Shown in pieces: positions 1 to 6,876 of a stretch of DNA of 11,171 bases. A program made the translations under genes and the position numbers. The stretch's first letter is position 1, and each line of letters opens with the position of its first letter. Below the pieces are notes generated by a model. It did no database searches. It saw only the letters and a list, made by a program, of their open reading frames with translations, and was not told where the DNA came from. Source of the DNA: a halophilic archaeon J07HX64 (GTDB lineage: Archaea > Halobacteriota > Halobacteria > Halobacteriales > Haloarculaceae); assembly GCA_000416085.1 (NCBI GenBank), contig KE356579.1:547198-558368 (forward strand). Direction: 5' to 3'.

Positions 1-651
1 GTGATGCAATCCCCACAGGGGTCGGGTCGAGAGGGTACTGTCACCGATGAATCTCGCCTCACCCGCCTGACCTGTGACAAGGCCTGTTCAGACGACGCCA
101 CCGCTGTCTGCGGGCGGTGCAGTATCCCCCTGTGCGGTGACCACCAGAACAGACATCGTGACCCCCTGTTCAGTGATTTTTCAAGAGCGTTCGGAGCCTT
201 CCTGCTGGTCGTTGGACTGGTGATTGTGGTTCCGGTTGCCTGGACGACGATAGATCCTGTAACGATACTCGAGGAGGAGGTCATCAGCAATCAAGAGGAT
301 ATCTCTATTCCGGCAGACCTCAGGACCACCGTGTTGCACTCCTCGATCCTGCTTGGATTCGCATTCCTATTCACCCTATGGGTACAGGGTGCCGATCGAA
401 AGACATCCGCACGGTTTCTCCAGCGAAGACGGCCCGAGCGAGTTCTGTGTGAGGACTGTAGTGCCGACACCCAACTCCCACGACTCATATTGTACGTTTT
501 TGCCGCACTGGCAACTTTGCTGGTTCTGCTCGGCGCGTACCTCGCGTGGAACAGCAGTGGTGTCGGTTCGCTTCGTCTTTCAGCACTCGGTCTCCTGATC
601 TACATTATCAGGGCAGACACGGTCATGCTGCTCGGCAAATTATTCGAATAA
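1..651 (+). CDS. B-box-like zinc-binding membrane protein
   Basis: An open frame of 216 codons starts at the window edge (GTG at 1, ATG at 4), so the true start may lie further upstream. An N-terminal cytosolic cluster, C25-x3-C29-x7-C37-x2-C40-x4-C45-x2-H48 with H52 nearby, has the spacing of a B-box or treble-clef zinc site. Four hydrophobic segments follow, at about 63-84, 112-130, 161-184 and 192-213. Between the second and third lies a basic loop with a second Cys pair, C150-x2-C153, which could complete another metal site. I do not recognise a characterised family. It is best described as a zinc-finger integral membrane protein of unknown role. The downstream purB gene is convergent, so this gene is not in an operon with it. 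The last codon and stop lie inside a 14-base perfect palindrome. The reading frame is secure and the function is unknown. Confidence 0.75.
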   Translation: MMQSPQGSGREGTVTDESRLTRLTCDKACSDDATAVCGRCSIPLCGDHQNRHRDPLFSDFSRAFGAFLLVVGLVIVVPVAWTTIDPVTILEEEVISNQEDISIPADLRTTVLHSSILLGFAFLFTLWVQGADRKTSARFLQRRRPERVLCEDCSADTQLPRLILYVFAALATLLVLLGAYLAWNSSGVGSLRLSALGLLIYIIRADTVMLLGKLFE

Positions 652-652
652 T
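639..652. repeat. 14-bp perfect palindrome over a stop codon
   Basis: ATTATTCGAATAAT is a perfect palindrome covering the stop codon of the first gene, in an A/T-rich patch inside G/C-rich sequence. It could be part of a 3'-end signal between two convergent genes or a protein-binding site. It has no U tract like a usual archaeal terminator. It could also be chance. Confidence 0.4.
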
Positions 653-703
653 ATCAAGTCGGGCTCATCCCCGCGATAGAGAGCGAAGCTTTCGCCTCGA
701 ATT

Positions 704-826
704 TCAGTAATCGGCGAAACCCCGGACTCGACGATCTATAACTTTCGCGCCGAGAGACGGTTCGTGACACGACCACGCCGTGGATACACAGCACAGTTCG
801 TGCTTACACTCCGGGCAGCGGATACA
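704..826 (-). other. Cys-rich in-frame extension beyond the purB stop
   Basis: Directly after the purB TGA the same frame stays open for 40 codons to another TGA. The translation begins CIRCPECKHELCC and continues with a further Cys-His pair, giving a zinc-ribbon-like pattern (Cys at extension positions 1, 4, 7, 12, 13 and 20). No ATG, GTG or TTG precedes the cysteines in this frame. ATGATG overlaps the purB stop, but in another frame. It could be a decayed small zinc-ribbon gene, a readthrough tail, or chance. The rest of the 652-826 gap holds only a 5-bp GCGAA/TTCGC hairpin at 683-695. Confidence 0.25.
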
Positions 827-2209
827 TCATCTCAGACTGTCGACGAGTTCGTCGGCCAGTCCGGTGTAGCCGGCCGGCGTCAGCGCGAGCAGTTCCTCGC
901 GCACGTCCGCCGACACGTCGAGTTCCCGGAACAGGTCCCGGAAATCCGCGAGTGTCACCTCCTGTCCGCGGGTCAGGCTCTTTACACGCTCGTAGGCGTC
1001 CTCGTGGCCCTCGCGGCGGAGAATCGTCTGGACAGCCTCGCCGAGTATCTCCGGGGTCGATTCGAGGTCCTCGCGCATCACCTGCTCGTTGGGCACCACC
1101 TTTTCGAGCCCGCCTTCGAGTTTCCGGTAGCCCAGCAGACAGTGTGCGAGTGCGGCCCCGATGTTCCGCTTCACTGTCGAGTCCGAGAGGTCCCGCTGCA
1201 GACGCGAGTTGGTGAGATACTCACCCAGAAACGTTAGGTCACTGTTTGCCTTCGAGAGGTTCCCCTCACAGTTCTCGAAGTCGATCGGGTTCACCTTGTG
1301 AGGCATCGTCGAGGAACCGGTCTCGCCGGCGACGGTCTCCTGCCCGAGATAGCCATCGGAGATGTACAGCCAGCAGTCCAGCGCGAGGTCGAGCAGGACC
1401 TGATTGACACGCCGGAGCGCGTCGAACAGCGCCGCGAGGTCGTCACAGGGGTTGACCTGCGTGGTCAGCGGCTCGTGTTCGAGACCGAGCCCCTCGACGA
1501 ACTCGCGGGCGAACGTCGGCCAGTCCACCCCGGGGTAGGCGGCCGCGTGGGCCGCGTAGGTTCCGCTCGCGCCGGCGAGTTTGCCCGAGAGCCCCTCGAC
1601 TGCTTGGTCGAGCGCCGCCGTTGCCCGCCCGAGACGGGAGGCGTACACCGCGAACTCCTTTCCGAACGTCGTCGGCGTGGCGGACTGTCCGTGGGTGCGG
1701 GCGAGCATCGGGGTGTCACGATGGGCCCGGGCCATCGCGGTTAGTTCCTCCCGGAGACTCCGTAACCGGGGACCGAGCACCGTCTCGACCGCGGGACCGA
1801 GCAACAGCCGGTAGGCGATGTTGGTGACGTCCTCGCTGGTCAGCCCGAAGTGGACCCACTCACCGCCGACCCCCGGCGGCAGGTGGTCCCGGATAAAATA
1901 CTCGACCGCCTTCACGTCGTGGTTGGTCGCCGGCCGGCTCTCGTCACCCTCCGTCTCGAGCTGTTTGACCCGCTGTGCGTCCTCGTGGCCGAACTCGTGG
2001 TAGACCTCTCGCAGTTGCTCGCGGTCGGAGCCGACAATCGAGACCGGTGTCACGTCGAGGTCGGCGAGTGCGAGCAGATACTCGATCTCGACCTCGACAC
2101 GGGCCCCCACGAGCGCCTGCTCGCTGGCGTAGGGCTGTAATGGCTCCGTGTACCCGGCGTACCGACCATCCAGCGGCGACACCGCCGAGAGCGGCCCGTT
2201 GTCTGTCAT
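827..2209 (-). CDS. purB: Adenylosuccinate lyase
   Basis: This cytosolic enzyme of purine synthesis cleaves SAICAR to AICAR plus fumarate and adenylosuccinate to AMP plus fumarate, as a homotetramer. The 460-residue length is normal for the family. Visible motifs include SPLDGRY near the N-terminus (11-17), HFGLTSEDVTN (120-130), RTHGQSATPTT (171-181, with His173 as the likely catalytic acid), and the fumarate-lyase signature GSSTMPHKVNP (298-308), with Ser299/Ser300 in the catalytic loop. The ATG gives the typical haloarchaeal start MTDN. The gene is divergent from tatC across 217 bases. Unusually for a haloarchaeal gene, that gap contains a folded RNA candidate, a U6 tract and a hairpin covering a GAGGAG sequence just before the ATG. 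A structured leader may therefore regulate it. The assignment is secure; the regulation is inferred. Confidence 0.96.
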   Translation of the reverse strand: MTDNGPLSAVSPLDGRYAGYTEPLQPYASEQALVGARVEVEIEYLLALADLDVTPVSIVGSDREQLREVYHEFGHEDAQRVKQLETEGDESRPATNHDVKAVEYFIRDHLPPGVGGEWVHFGLTSEDVTNIAYRLLLGPAVETVLGPRLRSLREELTAMARAHRDTPMLARTHGQSATPTTFGKEFAVYASRLGRATAALDQAVEGLSGKLAGASGTYAAHAAAYPGVDWPTFAREFVEGLGLEHEPLTTQVNPCDDLAALFDALRRVNQVLLDLALDCWLYISDGYLGQETVAGETGSSTMPHKVNPIDFENCEGNLSKANSDLTFLGEYLTNSRLQRDLSDSTVKRNIGAALAHCLLGYRKLEGGLEKVVPNEQVMREDLESTPEILGEAVQTILRREGHEDAYERVKSLTRGQEVTLADFRDLFRELDVSADVREELLALTPAGYTGLADELVDSLR

Positions 2210-2212
2210 ACT

Positions 2213-2227
2213 CCTCGTTCCGCGAGG
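2213..2227 (-). promoter_or_regulatory. Hairpin occluding the purB Shine-Dalgarno-like sequence
   Basis: On the minus strand, CCTCG-CGGAA-CGAGG forms a 5-bp stem with a 5-base loop and ends three bases before the purB ATG. Its 3' arm contains the GAGG core of a Shine-Dalgarno-like GAGGAG (2211-2216). If purB mRNA has a leader, the stem could hide the ribosome site. The spacing from GAGG to the ATG is short, so its use in initiation is uncertain. Confidence 0.4.
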
Positions 2228-2238
2228 CGGGGAAAAAA

Positions 2239-2370
2239 CCTGCCGGTCGCCTCCGGTGTGCTGTGAACCCGGTGGCTCGCCCCGGTCGACAGCCTCCGAC
2301 GACCCGCGCTGTGGGTCGCTGGAGTGATATCCGGGCCCACAGTCGCGGCCGCTCTGTGGCGACCGGCAGG
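2239..2370 (-). ncRNA. Folded RNA candidate upstream of purB (small RNA or leader element)
   Basis: A 132-base segment is bounded by a perfect 13-bp inverted repeat, CCTGCCGGTCGCC at 2358-2370 (minus strand) and its complement at 2239-2251. Read on the minus strand, a second helix inside pairs CTGTGGGCCCGG (2331-2342) with CCGGGTTCACAG (2261-2272). It has 12 continuous pairs, two of them G-U. Those two pairs would be A-C mismatches on the other strand, which favours minus-strand transcription. Enclosed by it are a stem with CGACCC/GGGTCG plus CTCC/GGAG (2294-2324) and a weaker GCU/AGC stem (2275-2293), making a three-way junction. Six U residues (2233-2238) follow the closing stem directly. 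A TATA-like element sits about 26 bases upstream. It could be a terminated small RNA or the 5' leader of purB. It matches no RNA class I know. A small transposon-like inverted-repeat element is the alternative. Confidence 0.55.
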
Positions 2371-2389
2371 TAGTGTTCGGCTGTCATGG

Positions 2390-2404
2390 ATAGATTGATA
2401 ACCA
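2390..2404 (-). promoter_or_regulatory. TATA-like element for the purB leader RNA
   Basis: Read on the minus strand, the same A/T patch gives GGTTATCAATCTA. Its centre is about 26 bases upstream of the 5' arm of the 13-bp stem at 2370, so transcription would begin almost exactly at the folded element. The divergent tatC promoter overlaps it, so the two directions may compete. Confidence 0.4.
2391..2403 (+). promoter_or_regulatory. TATA-like promoter element of tatC
   Basis: TAGATTGATAACC lies about 24-36 bases upstream of the tatC ATG. This is the archaeal TATA-box distance for a leaderless transcript starting at or next to the ATG. Confidence 0.45.
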
Positions 2405-2426
2405 GCAACAAACTACTCGCGTGTAG

Positions 2427-4631
2427 ATGGCAGGGGCACTCGACGAGGACACGGCACAGACACTCGCCACCGGTCGTCAGACAATCGCGTCTGTACTCTC
2501 CTCTGCACAGGACAAACTCAAGCGCGTCTTTCTGGTGTTTGTTGCCGCCTGGCTGCTGACGTTCTATCTGCTTCGCGCGTTCGTCTGGTCTCGTCTGAAA
2601 GACGACCTCGTGTTCAACCGGCTCAGCGGGGCGGCGCTTGACCAGACCGAGATCGTCGCGACGGACCCGTTTCAGGTTATCCTGCTACAGGTAAAGATCG
2701 GGCTGATTGTCGGTATTCTCGTGGCACTCCCGGTGATGATATACTACAGTCGTGACTCGCTAAAAGAACGGGGTATCTGGCCCGACGCCAGAATCCCGCT
2801 CTGGAAGAAGCTCGGCTTCGCAGCCGTTACCTTCGGGCTGTTTCTGATCGGCCTGTCCTACGCGTACTTCTTTTTCTTTCCGATCATGTTTGCGTTTCTC
2901 GCAGAGAACGCTGTAAAGGCCGGGTTCACGCCGACCTGGTCGATTGTGAAGTGGACAGAGTTCATCGTCTTTCTCTCCCTGTCCTTTGCGCTGGCCGCCC
3001 AGTTGCCGCTCGCGATGAGTGCGAGCGCACGAACGGGTGTAATAAAGTACGAGACGTTCCGGAACAAGTGGCGCTACGCTGTCGTCGGTATCTTCGCGTT
3101 CGGTGCGATGTTCTCGCCGCCGGACCCGTTCACGCAGGTGATGTGGGGGGTCCCGTTGGTGGCGCTGTACTTTTTCAGTCTGGGAATCACCAAGCTCGCG
3201 GTGCTCTCGAAGCGGGCCGGAGAGACTGTCTCCACCGGCTCTATTATTCGTGAGCGCTTTCCCGACCTCGCCGGGATGGCAACGGTCACACTCGCCGCTG
3301 TCTACGGGTTCCTGTTTGCGGGCGGTGCCGAGCGCATAAACGACCTGCTCGCCGCCGTCAACTCCAATTACAGGTTCGTTCCGGGGCCAGAGCTCGAGCT
3401 GTTCGGGCTCGATCCGACTGCCGCCGCGGTGGCGATAGGGGCAGCGTACGCGACCGTGGTGGTTGGGGTGGCGCTGTTTTATTTCCGGGTCCAGCGACTC
3501 GAGGCGGTCGTTCGCGAGCAGTCGACCCGGACGAACACACAGCAACAGTCAGACGACGCAGACCCCGGTGAGAGCGCCGAGGTCGACGTGGCCAGTATGA
3601 GTCAGAAGGCGATCGAGGCTGCCCCGGCAAAGGCGTTTGCCGGCCTCGACCAGGAAAGGGCGCTCCAACTCGCACAGAACGCGGCTGACAACGAGAACCC
3701 CGGAAAAGGGAGAGCGATCCTCGACCGGTTCGACGAGGCACAGGAACTCGATCTCGACGAGGCTGAGGACGACGAGGGTGAAGACGAGGGCGAGAACGAG
3801 GACACAGACGAGGGTGGCGGCTTCGTGACCTCGACCGCAGCCGGTATGGTCGACCCGTTCACCGAGAGCGATACCGACGAGGAGGATATCGGTGGGTACT
3901 ACTACGACCTCCGGTTCATCCTCGACTCGCTCACCTCAAAGGCTATCTGGATCGTCGCCGTGTTCATGATCGTGCTCGCCGGGTCGTTTTTCGCGCTGTT
4001 CCAGGGTGGTATCGGTGTGATACGGGAGTACTTTTTCTCCAATATGCCAGACAGCGTTGCCGAGGAGCCCGAGATTGTGGTGTTGCACCCGGTAGAGGCG
4101 CTGATATTCATGCTGAAGTTCTCGACACTGCTGGCCGCACTGTCGATCGTGCCGATCGTGCTGTACTTTGCGTGGCCGGCGATCGAACAGCGGTTCGGGG
4201 TCAGCGGCGACCAGAACGTGTTGCTCGTCTGGGGCGGCACGATGTTCGTCACGCTGCTCGGCGGCACCATCCTCGGGTTCGTCTACGTCGCGCCGAGTAT
4301 CGTCTCACTGCTCGCCTGGGACGCGATCCAGGCCAACATGATAATCACGTACCGCATCAGCAGCTTCGGCTGGCTCATCATCCTACTAACGGCCGGCATC
4401 GGTGCGCTCGCTATGATCCCTGTGACGATGCTCCTGTTCAACCACGGAAGTATCATCTCCTACTGGCGGATGCGAAAGAGCTGGCGTGGGGTCGTGCTCG
4501 CGATATTTGCCATCTCTGGCCTGCTCTCGCCGTCCGGTCTGTTCACGATGTTCCTCGTTTCCATCCCCGCCTCACTCTCGTACGGACTCGGACTGGGTCT
4601 AGTCTCGGTGTACGACCGGGTCACCTCCTGA
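2427..4631 (+). CDS. tatC: Twin-arginine translocase subunit TatC, double-length TatCt type
   Basis: This membrane receptor subunit of the Tat pathway, which exports folded proteins with twin-arginine signals, is the main export route for many haloarchaeal secreted proteins. The 734 residues hold two fused TatC units, as known for haloarchaeal TatCt. Unit 1 (about 30-260) has six membrane segments and the SPPDPFTQ motif (230-237). Two extra hydrophobic segments follow (about 282-301 and 331-353), then a long, very acidic, presumably cytosolic linker (about 360-490, rich in DE runs). Unit 2 (about 490-730) has six more segments, totalling about 14. The conserved transmembrane Glu of bacterial TatC (E. 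coli Glu170) aligns with Gln192 in unit 1 and a Met-Ile-Pro stretch in unit 2. The Asp of PPD is kept in unit 1 (Asp233) but not in unit 2 (SPSGLF). The single-unit TatCo partner is not in this window. Confidence 0.93.
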   Translation: MAGALDEDTAQTLATGRQTIASVLSSAQDKLKRVFLVFVAAWLLTFYLLRAFVWSRLKDDLVFNRLSGAALDQTEIVATDPFQVILLQVKIGLIVGILVALPVMIYYSRDSLKERGIWPDARIPLWKKLGFAAVTFGLFLIGLSYAYFFFFPIMFAFLAENAVKAGFTPTWSIVKWTEFIVFLSLSFALAAQLPLAMSASARTGVIKYETFRNKWRYAVVGIFAFGAMFSPPDPFTQVMWGVPLVALYFFSLGITKLAVLSKRAGETVSTGSIIRERFPDLAGMATVTLAAVYGFLFAGGAERINDLLAAVNSNYRFVPGPELELFGLDPTAAAVAIGAAYATVVVGVALFYFRVQRLEAVVREQSTRTNTQQQSDDADPGESAEVDVASMSQKAIEAAPAKAFAGLDQERALQLAQNAADNENPGKGRAILDRFDEAQELDLDEAEDDEGEDEGENEDTDEGGGFVTSTAAGMVDPFTESDTDEEDIGGYYYDLRFILDSLTSKAIWIVAVFMIVLAGSFFALFQGGIGVIREYFFSNMPDSVAEEPEIVVLHPVEALIFMLKFSTLLAALSIVPIVLYFAWPAIEQRFGVSGDQNVLLVWGGTMFVTLLGGTILGFVYVAPSIVSLLAWDAIQANMIITYRISSFGWLIILLTAGIGALAMIPVTMLLFNHGSIISYWRMRKSWRGVVLAIFAISGLLSPSGLFTMFLVSIPASLSYGLGLGLVSVYDRVTS

Positions 4632-4819
4632 CCAACACCTATCCAGGAGCATATGTCCTGTTGAGCACCCCCGCGGCGACGGGATCCGCTCTCACCCCGA
4701 TACCGCTGTAACCAGGTGTCCGGATGACAGTATCGCCAGGAGGCTCCGTCCGAGACTCGACTCCCGGACACAGAGCAGAACACAACTGGCGGTCCAGCCG
4801 GGTCGGTGTCGGCCGACCC

Positions 4820-5254
4820 AGCGAGTGTCTGTGCATCGAACCGGGCGCCGCCCGGTCTCCCGGACAGACGGCTCCCAACTGTGTGCGTCGGCGATACCGT
4901 GCACAGTTGACAGGCCGAGACCGGTGCTACCATTCTGTGAGAACCCGTATCCGAACACACGCTCGCGCCCTGTCCCGGGGATGGCTTGCCCGTCGTCCGA
5001 GAGACAGATCCCTCAACCGGGTCGTCGTTGTCGAGTGCTCCAATCCAGACCGTGAGGGGTGTGTCGGTATGTTCGACGACGCTGCGGACCAGATTCTCCG
5101 GTATGCTCCGGACGAGGCCCAGGTCACACTCGACAGTCTTTGTCCTCCCGAGGACGGGCATCCCATCCCCGGTCTGTGGGGTCTCCCGGGCCTGCCGGAC
5201 GAGCGCTGCCAGCGACACACCGCGTACCCCGTCTGCCCTCGTCTTGAACACCAC
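4820..5254 (-). pseudogene. Decayed histidine kinase (HATPase region only)
   Basis: Minus-strand frames together give the ATPase domain of a haloarchaeal sensor kinase. One frame reads VSLAALVRQARE, then the N box PENLVRSVVEHTD (about 5065-5103). After a break near 5010 the next frame reads SDDGQAIP (G1 box) and GYGFSQNGSTGLGLSTVHG (G2 box, about 4895-4955). After another break near 4850 the last frame gives GGARFDA, the usual end of the domain. The whole needs at least two frameshifts. No H-box with phospho-accepting His, PAS or membrane segment is recognisable upstream. The remnant cannot make a working kinase. The second break falls in CCGGGCGCCGCCCGG, a perfect hairpin. It shares strand and family with the kinase locus beyond rlmE, so the two may be paralogues. 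The identification rests on motif order and is quite sure. Confidence 0.75.
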
Positions 5255-5540
5255 TGGACACCGATTATCTGTTTGGTGATAACGTGTTCACCGTCGACGA
5301 GAGGTCCGGCACCCGGTGTGCCGTTCAGCGTCGCTATCGTGTATCTGTTTACTATCGACGATATAACCATTCGGGCAGTCGGACCAACTACCCCTCGGAT
5401 ACCCGGTCCAGCAGTCGGGACAGCGCCGGGGAACCGGACACCTACACTGGAGCTATCCCGGGAGCCGGCACCGTTCGGTTGCTGTCTCCGGCGTTGCCAC
5501 CGTCTGACGACGGTTCCAGACACCGAGTCTGTCTGTCGAC
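5255..5540. other. Stretch with no recognisable gene
   Basis: Frames are open on both strands because of the high G+C, but none has a recognisable domain, a suitable promoter or a ribosome site. A short minus-strand frame starting MVISSIVNRYT near 5372 runs out of register into the kinase remnant and may be decayed kinase N-terminal sequence. The 4632-4819 gap after tatC holds only a CTCCTG/CAGGAG inverted repeat (4625-4649) over the tatC stop. Confidence 0.4.
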
Positions 5541-5557
5541 ACCCCCGAGGAAGGGGT
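5541..5557 (-). terminator. Possible hairpin after rlmE
   Basis: ACCCC and GGGGT pair around a 7-base loop two bases beyond the rlmE stop on the minus strand. There is no U-rich run after it, so a terminator role is weakly supported. Confidence 0.2.
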
Positions 5558-5559
5558 TC

Positions 5560-6354
5560 TCAGCTGTCACCATCGCCGACGGGTTCGGCAAAACCGAACC
5601 GGGGTTTCACCGCGTCGACACTGACAGTGACCCGGTCACCCACTGCCGTGTCGGACACGAAGAGAGTGAACCCGTCGACCTGTGCGATACCGTCGCCCTC
5701 GGAGCCGGTGTCGACGATCTCGACCTCGAGTTCGTCACCCGCACGGATGGGTGTGGTCAGCCGGTTCTTGCCGACCAGATACAGCTCCGAGGACGCGTCC
5801 CGGGAGGCGTCGGGGCGGACCTCGCGAACGTACTCGAACTCGGTCTCGACTGTCGACACGAGATCATCGAGGTCTCGCCCGTCGAACACCTTCACCGCGA
5901 GGCTACCGCCCGCCGCGAGCAGCTCCTCGGCGAGTTCGAACGCCTGCCGCGCGAGGTGGACCGACCGGGCGTGGTCGAGGCTGTACTCCCCGGTCATGTT
6001 CGGCGCCATATCCGAGAGCACGGTGTCGACCGGTCGGTCGCCGCCGTCGAGCGCCTGACGGACCTCGTCTGCGGTCCCGTCGTCGGTGACATCCGCCCGG
6101 AGATAGGCGACAGTCGGCGCCGCGTCCTCCAGCGGGTCGATGCGCTGGCGGTCGACACCGACCACCCGACCCGCCTCGCCGGTCTCCTCTGCGGCGACCT
6201 GCAGCCAGCCACCCGGTGCTGCGCCCAGGTCCACCACCGTGTTGCCCGTTCCAAGGAGGCCCGCAGTCCGGTCGAGCTGGCGGAGCTTGTACGCCGACCG
6301 GGCACGGTACCCCTCCTGTTTCGCGCGGTTGTAGTACATATCCTTGTTTGTCAT
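5560..6354 (-). CDS. rlmE: 23S rRNA (uridine-2'-O-)-methyltransferase RlmE (FtsJ/RrmJ) with TRAM domain
   Basis: This enzyme transfers a methyl group from S-adenosylmethionine to a ribose 2'-OH in the A-loop of 23S rRNA. The 264 residues comprise an FtsJ Rossmann-fold domain (about 8-200) and a C-terminal TRAM RNA-binding beta-barrel (about 201-256), the archaeal arrangement; bacterial RlmE lacks TRAM. The SAM motif VVDLGAAPGGW (40-50) is intact. The catalytic K-D-K-E set is visible as Lys23 (SAYKL), Asp115 (LSDMAPN), Lys155 (LAVKVFDG) and Glu190 (SSELYLVGK). The ATG gives MTNKDMYYNRAK, the expected conserved beginning. Its start lies five bases after the stop of the upstream zinc-finger gene, suggesting co-transcription from the promoter near 6712. 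The decayed kinase lies downstream. The assignment is secure. Confidence 0.95.
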   Translation of the reverse strand: MTNKDMYYNRAKQEGYRARSAYKLRQLDRTAGLLGTGNTVVDLGAAPGGWLQVAAEETGEAGRVVGVDRQRIDPLEDAAPTVAYLRADVTDDGTADEVRQALDGGDRPVDTVLSDMAPNMTGEYSLDHARSVHLARQAFELAEELLAAGGSLAVKVFDGRDLDDLVSTVETEFEYVREVRPDASRDASSELYLVGKNRLTTPIRAGDELEVEIVDTGSEGDGIAQVDGFTLFVSDTAVGDRVTVSVDAVKPRFGFAEPVGDGDS

Positions 6355-6359
6355 ACCTG

Positions 6360-6681
6360 CTAGTTTGACTCACAGGTGTTTGTCTGTGACGGAACGCAAC
6401 GAGCAGTATCAGACTCCCCGCCGAGCTCTATCCACCCCTCTTTATTCGACTCTGTGACACAGTCGTCGCAAAACATCTCCCCTTCGAGATATCTGGAGTG
6501 GTCTAAAACCACACCGTAGCGGTTAGACACGGGTTCAACGCAGGTAAAACAACTGTCGCCCGTCTGGTCTACATCACTCGTCGGTGATAGTAGCCGTACC
6601 GATATATCATGAGCTGAAGGTAGATACTGCTCGATTGATTGGCTCGTGTGAGCGTCAGCGATTTGAGGCGCTGTCGGTCAT
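6360..6681 (-). pseudogene. Small two-CxxC zinc-finger protein, frameshifted near its start
   Basis: A minus-strand frame of 105 codons ends in TAG five bases before rlmE. It contains CFTC about 40 residues in and MFCDDC about 30 residues later, a paired zinc-knuckle arrangement seen in many small haloarchaeal zinc-finger proteins. The frame has no ATG, GTG or TTG before the first CxxC and is closed upstream by TGA at 6678-6680. One base out of register, an ATG at 6679-6681 begins MTDSASNR, a typical haloarchaeal N-terminus, and then stops. A TATA-like element lies about 32 bases upstream of that ATG. The simplest reading is a one-base frameshift within the first ten codons. A sequencing error or an unusual start codon would leave the gene functional. 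The family and partner are unknown; tight linkage to rlmE suggests shared transcription. Confidence 0.6.
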
Positions 6682-6705
6682 ACTATCTGGACTCCGTCAT
6701 GCTGG

Positions 6706-6719
6706 TTTAGTTATATCGT
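6706..6719 (-). promoter_or_regulatory. TATA-like promoter of the zinc-finger/rlmE unit
   Basis: On the minus strand ACGATATAACTAAA is centred about 31 bases upstream of the ATG at 6681, fitting a nearly leaderless transcript covering the small zinc-finger gene and rlmE. Confidence 0.45.
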
Positions 6720-6826
6720 CACTAACATTGTGTTGAACGGAAGAGTTGGAATCTCGCACCTAACAGAGCACGGTCACAGGACTGCACTAACAGGGGCGTT
6801 GCTCAAAAGGGGCAGAAGGGGTACAC

Positions 6827-6850
6827 CGGGTAGGCGGCACAGCGTACCCG
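6827..6850 (-). terminator. Possible terminator after the sensor kinase
   Basis: On the minus strand CGGGTA and TACCCG form a 6-bp stem with a 12-base loop. A pyrimidine-rich tract (CCCCTTCTGCCCCTTTT) follows a few bases downstream. It lies 27 bases after the kinase stop. Nothing else is recognised in 6720-6876. Confidence 0.3.
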
Positions 6851-6876
6851 AGGCTCACAGGCACCACGTCGCTGAC

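Noticed and set aside
764..2140. Plus-strand open frames opposite purB.
   Set aside because: They are antisense to the unmistakable lyase motifs on the minus strand.
2239..2370. The inverted repeat as a miniature transposable element.
   Set aside because: There is no convincing target-site duplication. The inner 12-bp helix has strand-specific G-U pairs, and the U6 tract and promoter positions fit RNA better. It is kept only as an alternative.
4724..6058. A 444-codon plus-strand open frame.
   Set aside because: It runs antisense over the kinase remnant and the well-supported rlmE, has an Arg/Ser/Thr/Pro-rich unstructured translation and no recognisable domain. It is a high-G+C shadow.
5284..6363. 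A 359-codon plus-strand open frame opposite rlmE.
   Set aside because: It mirrors rlmE in antisense, and rlmE has all its catalytic residues on the minus strand.
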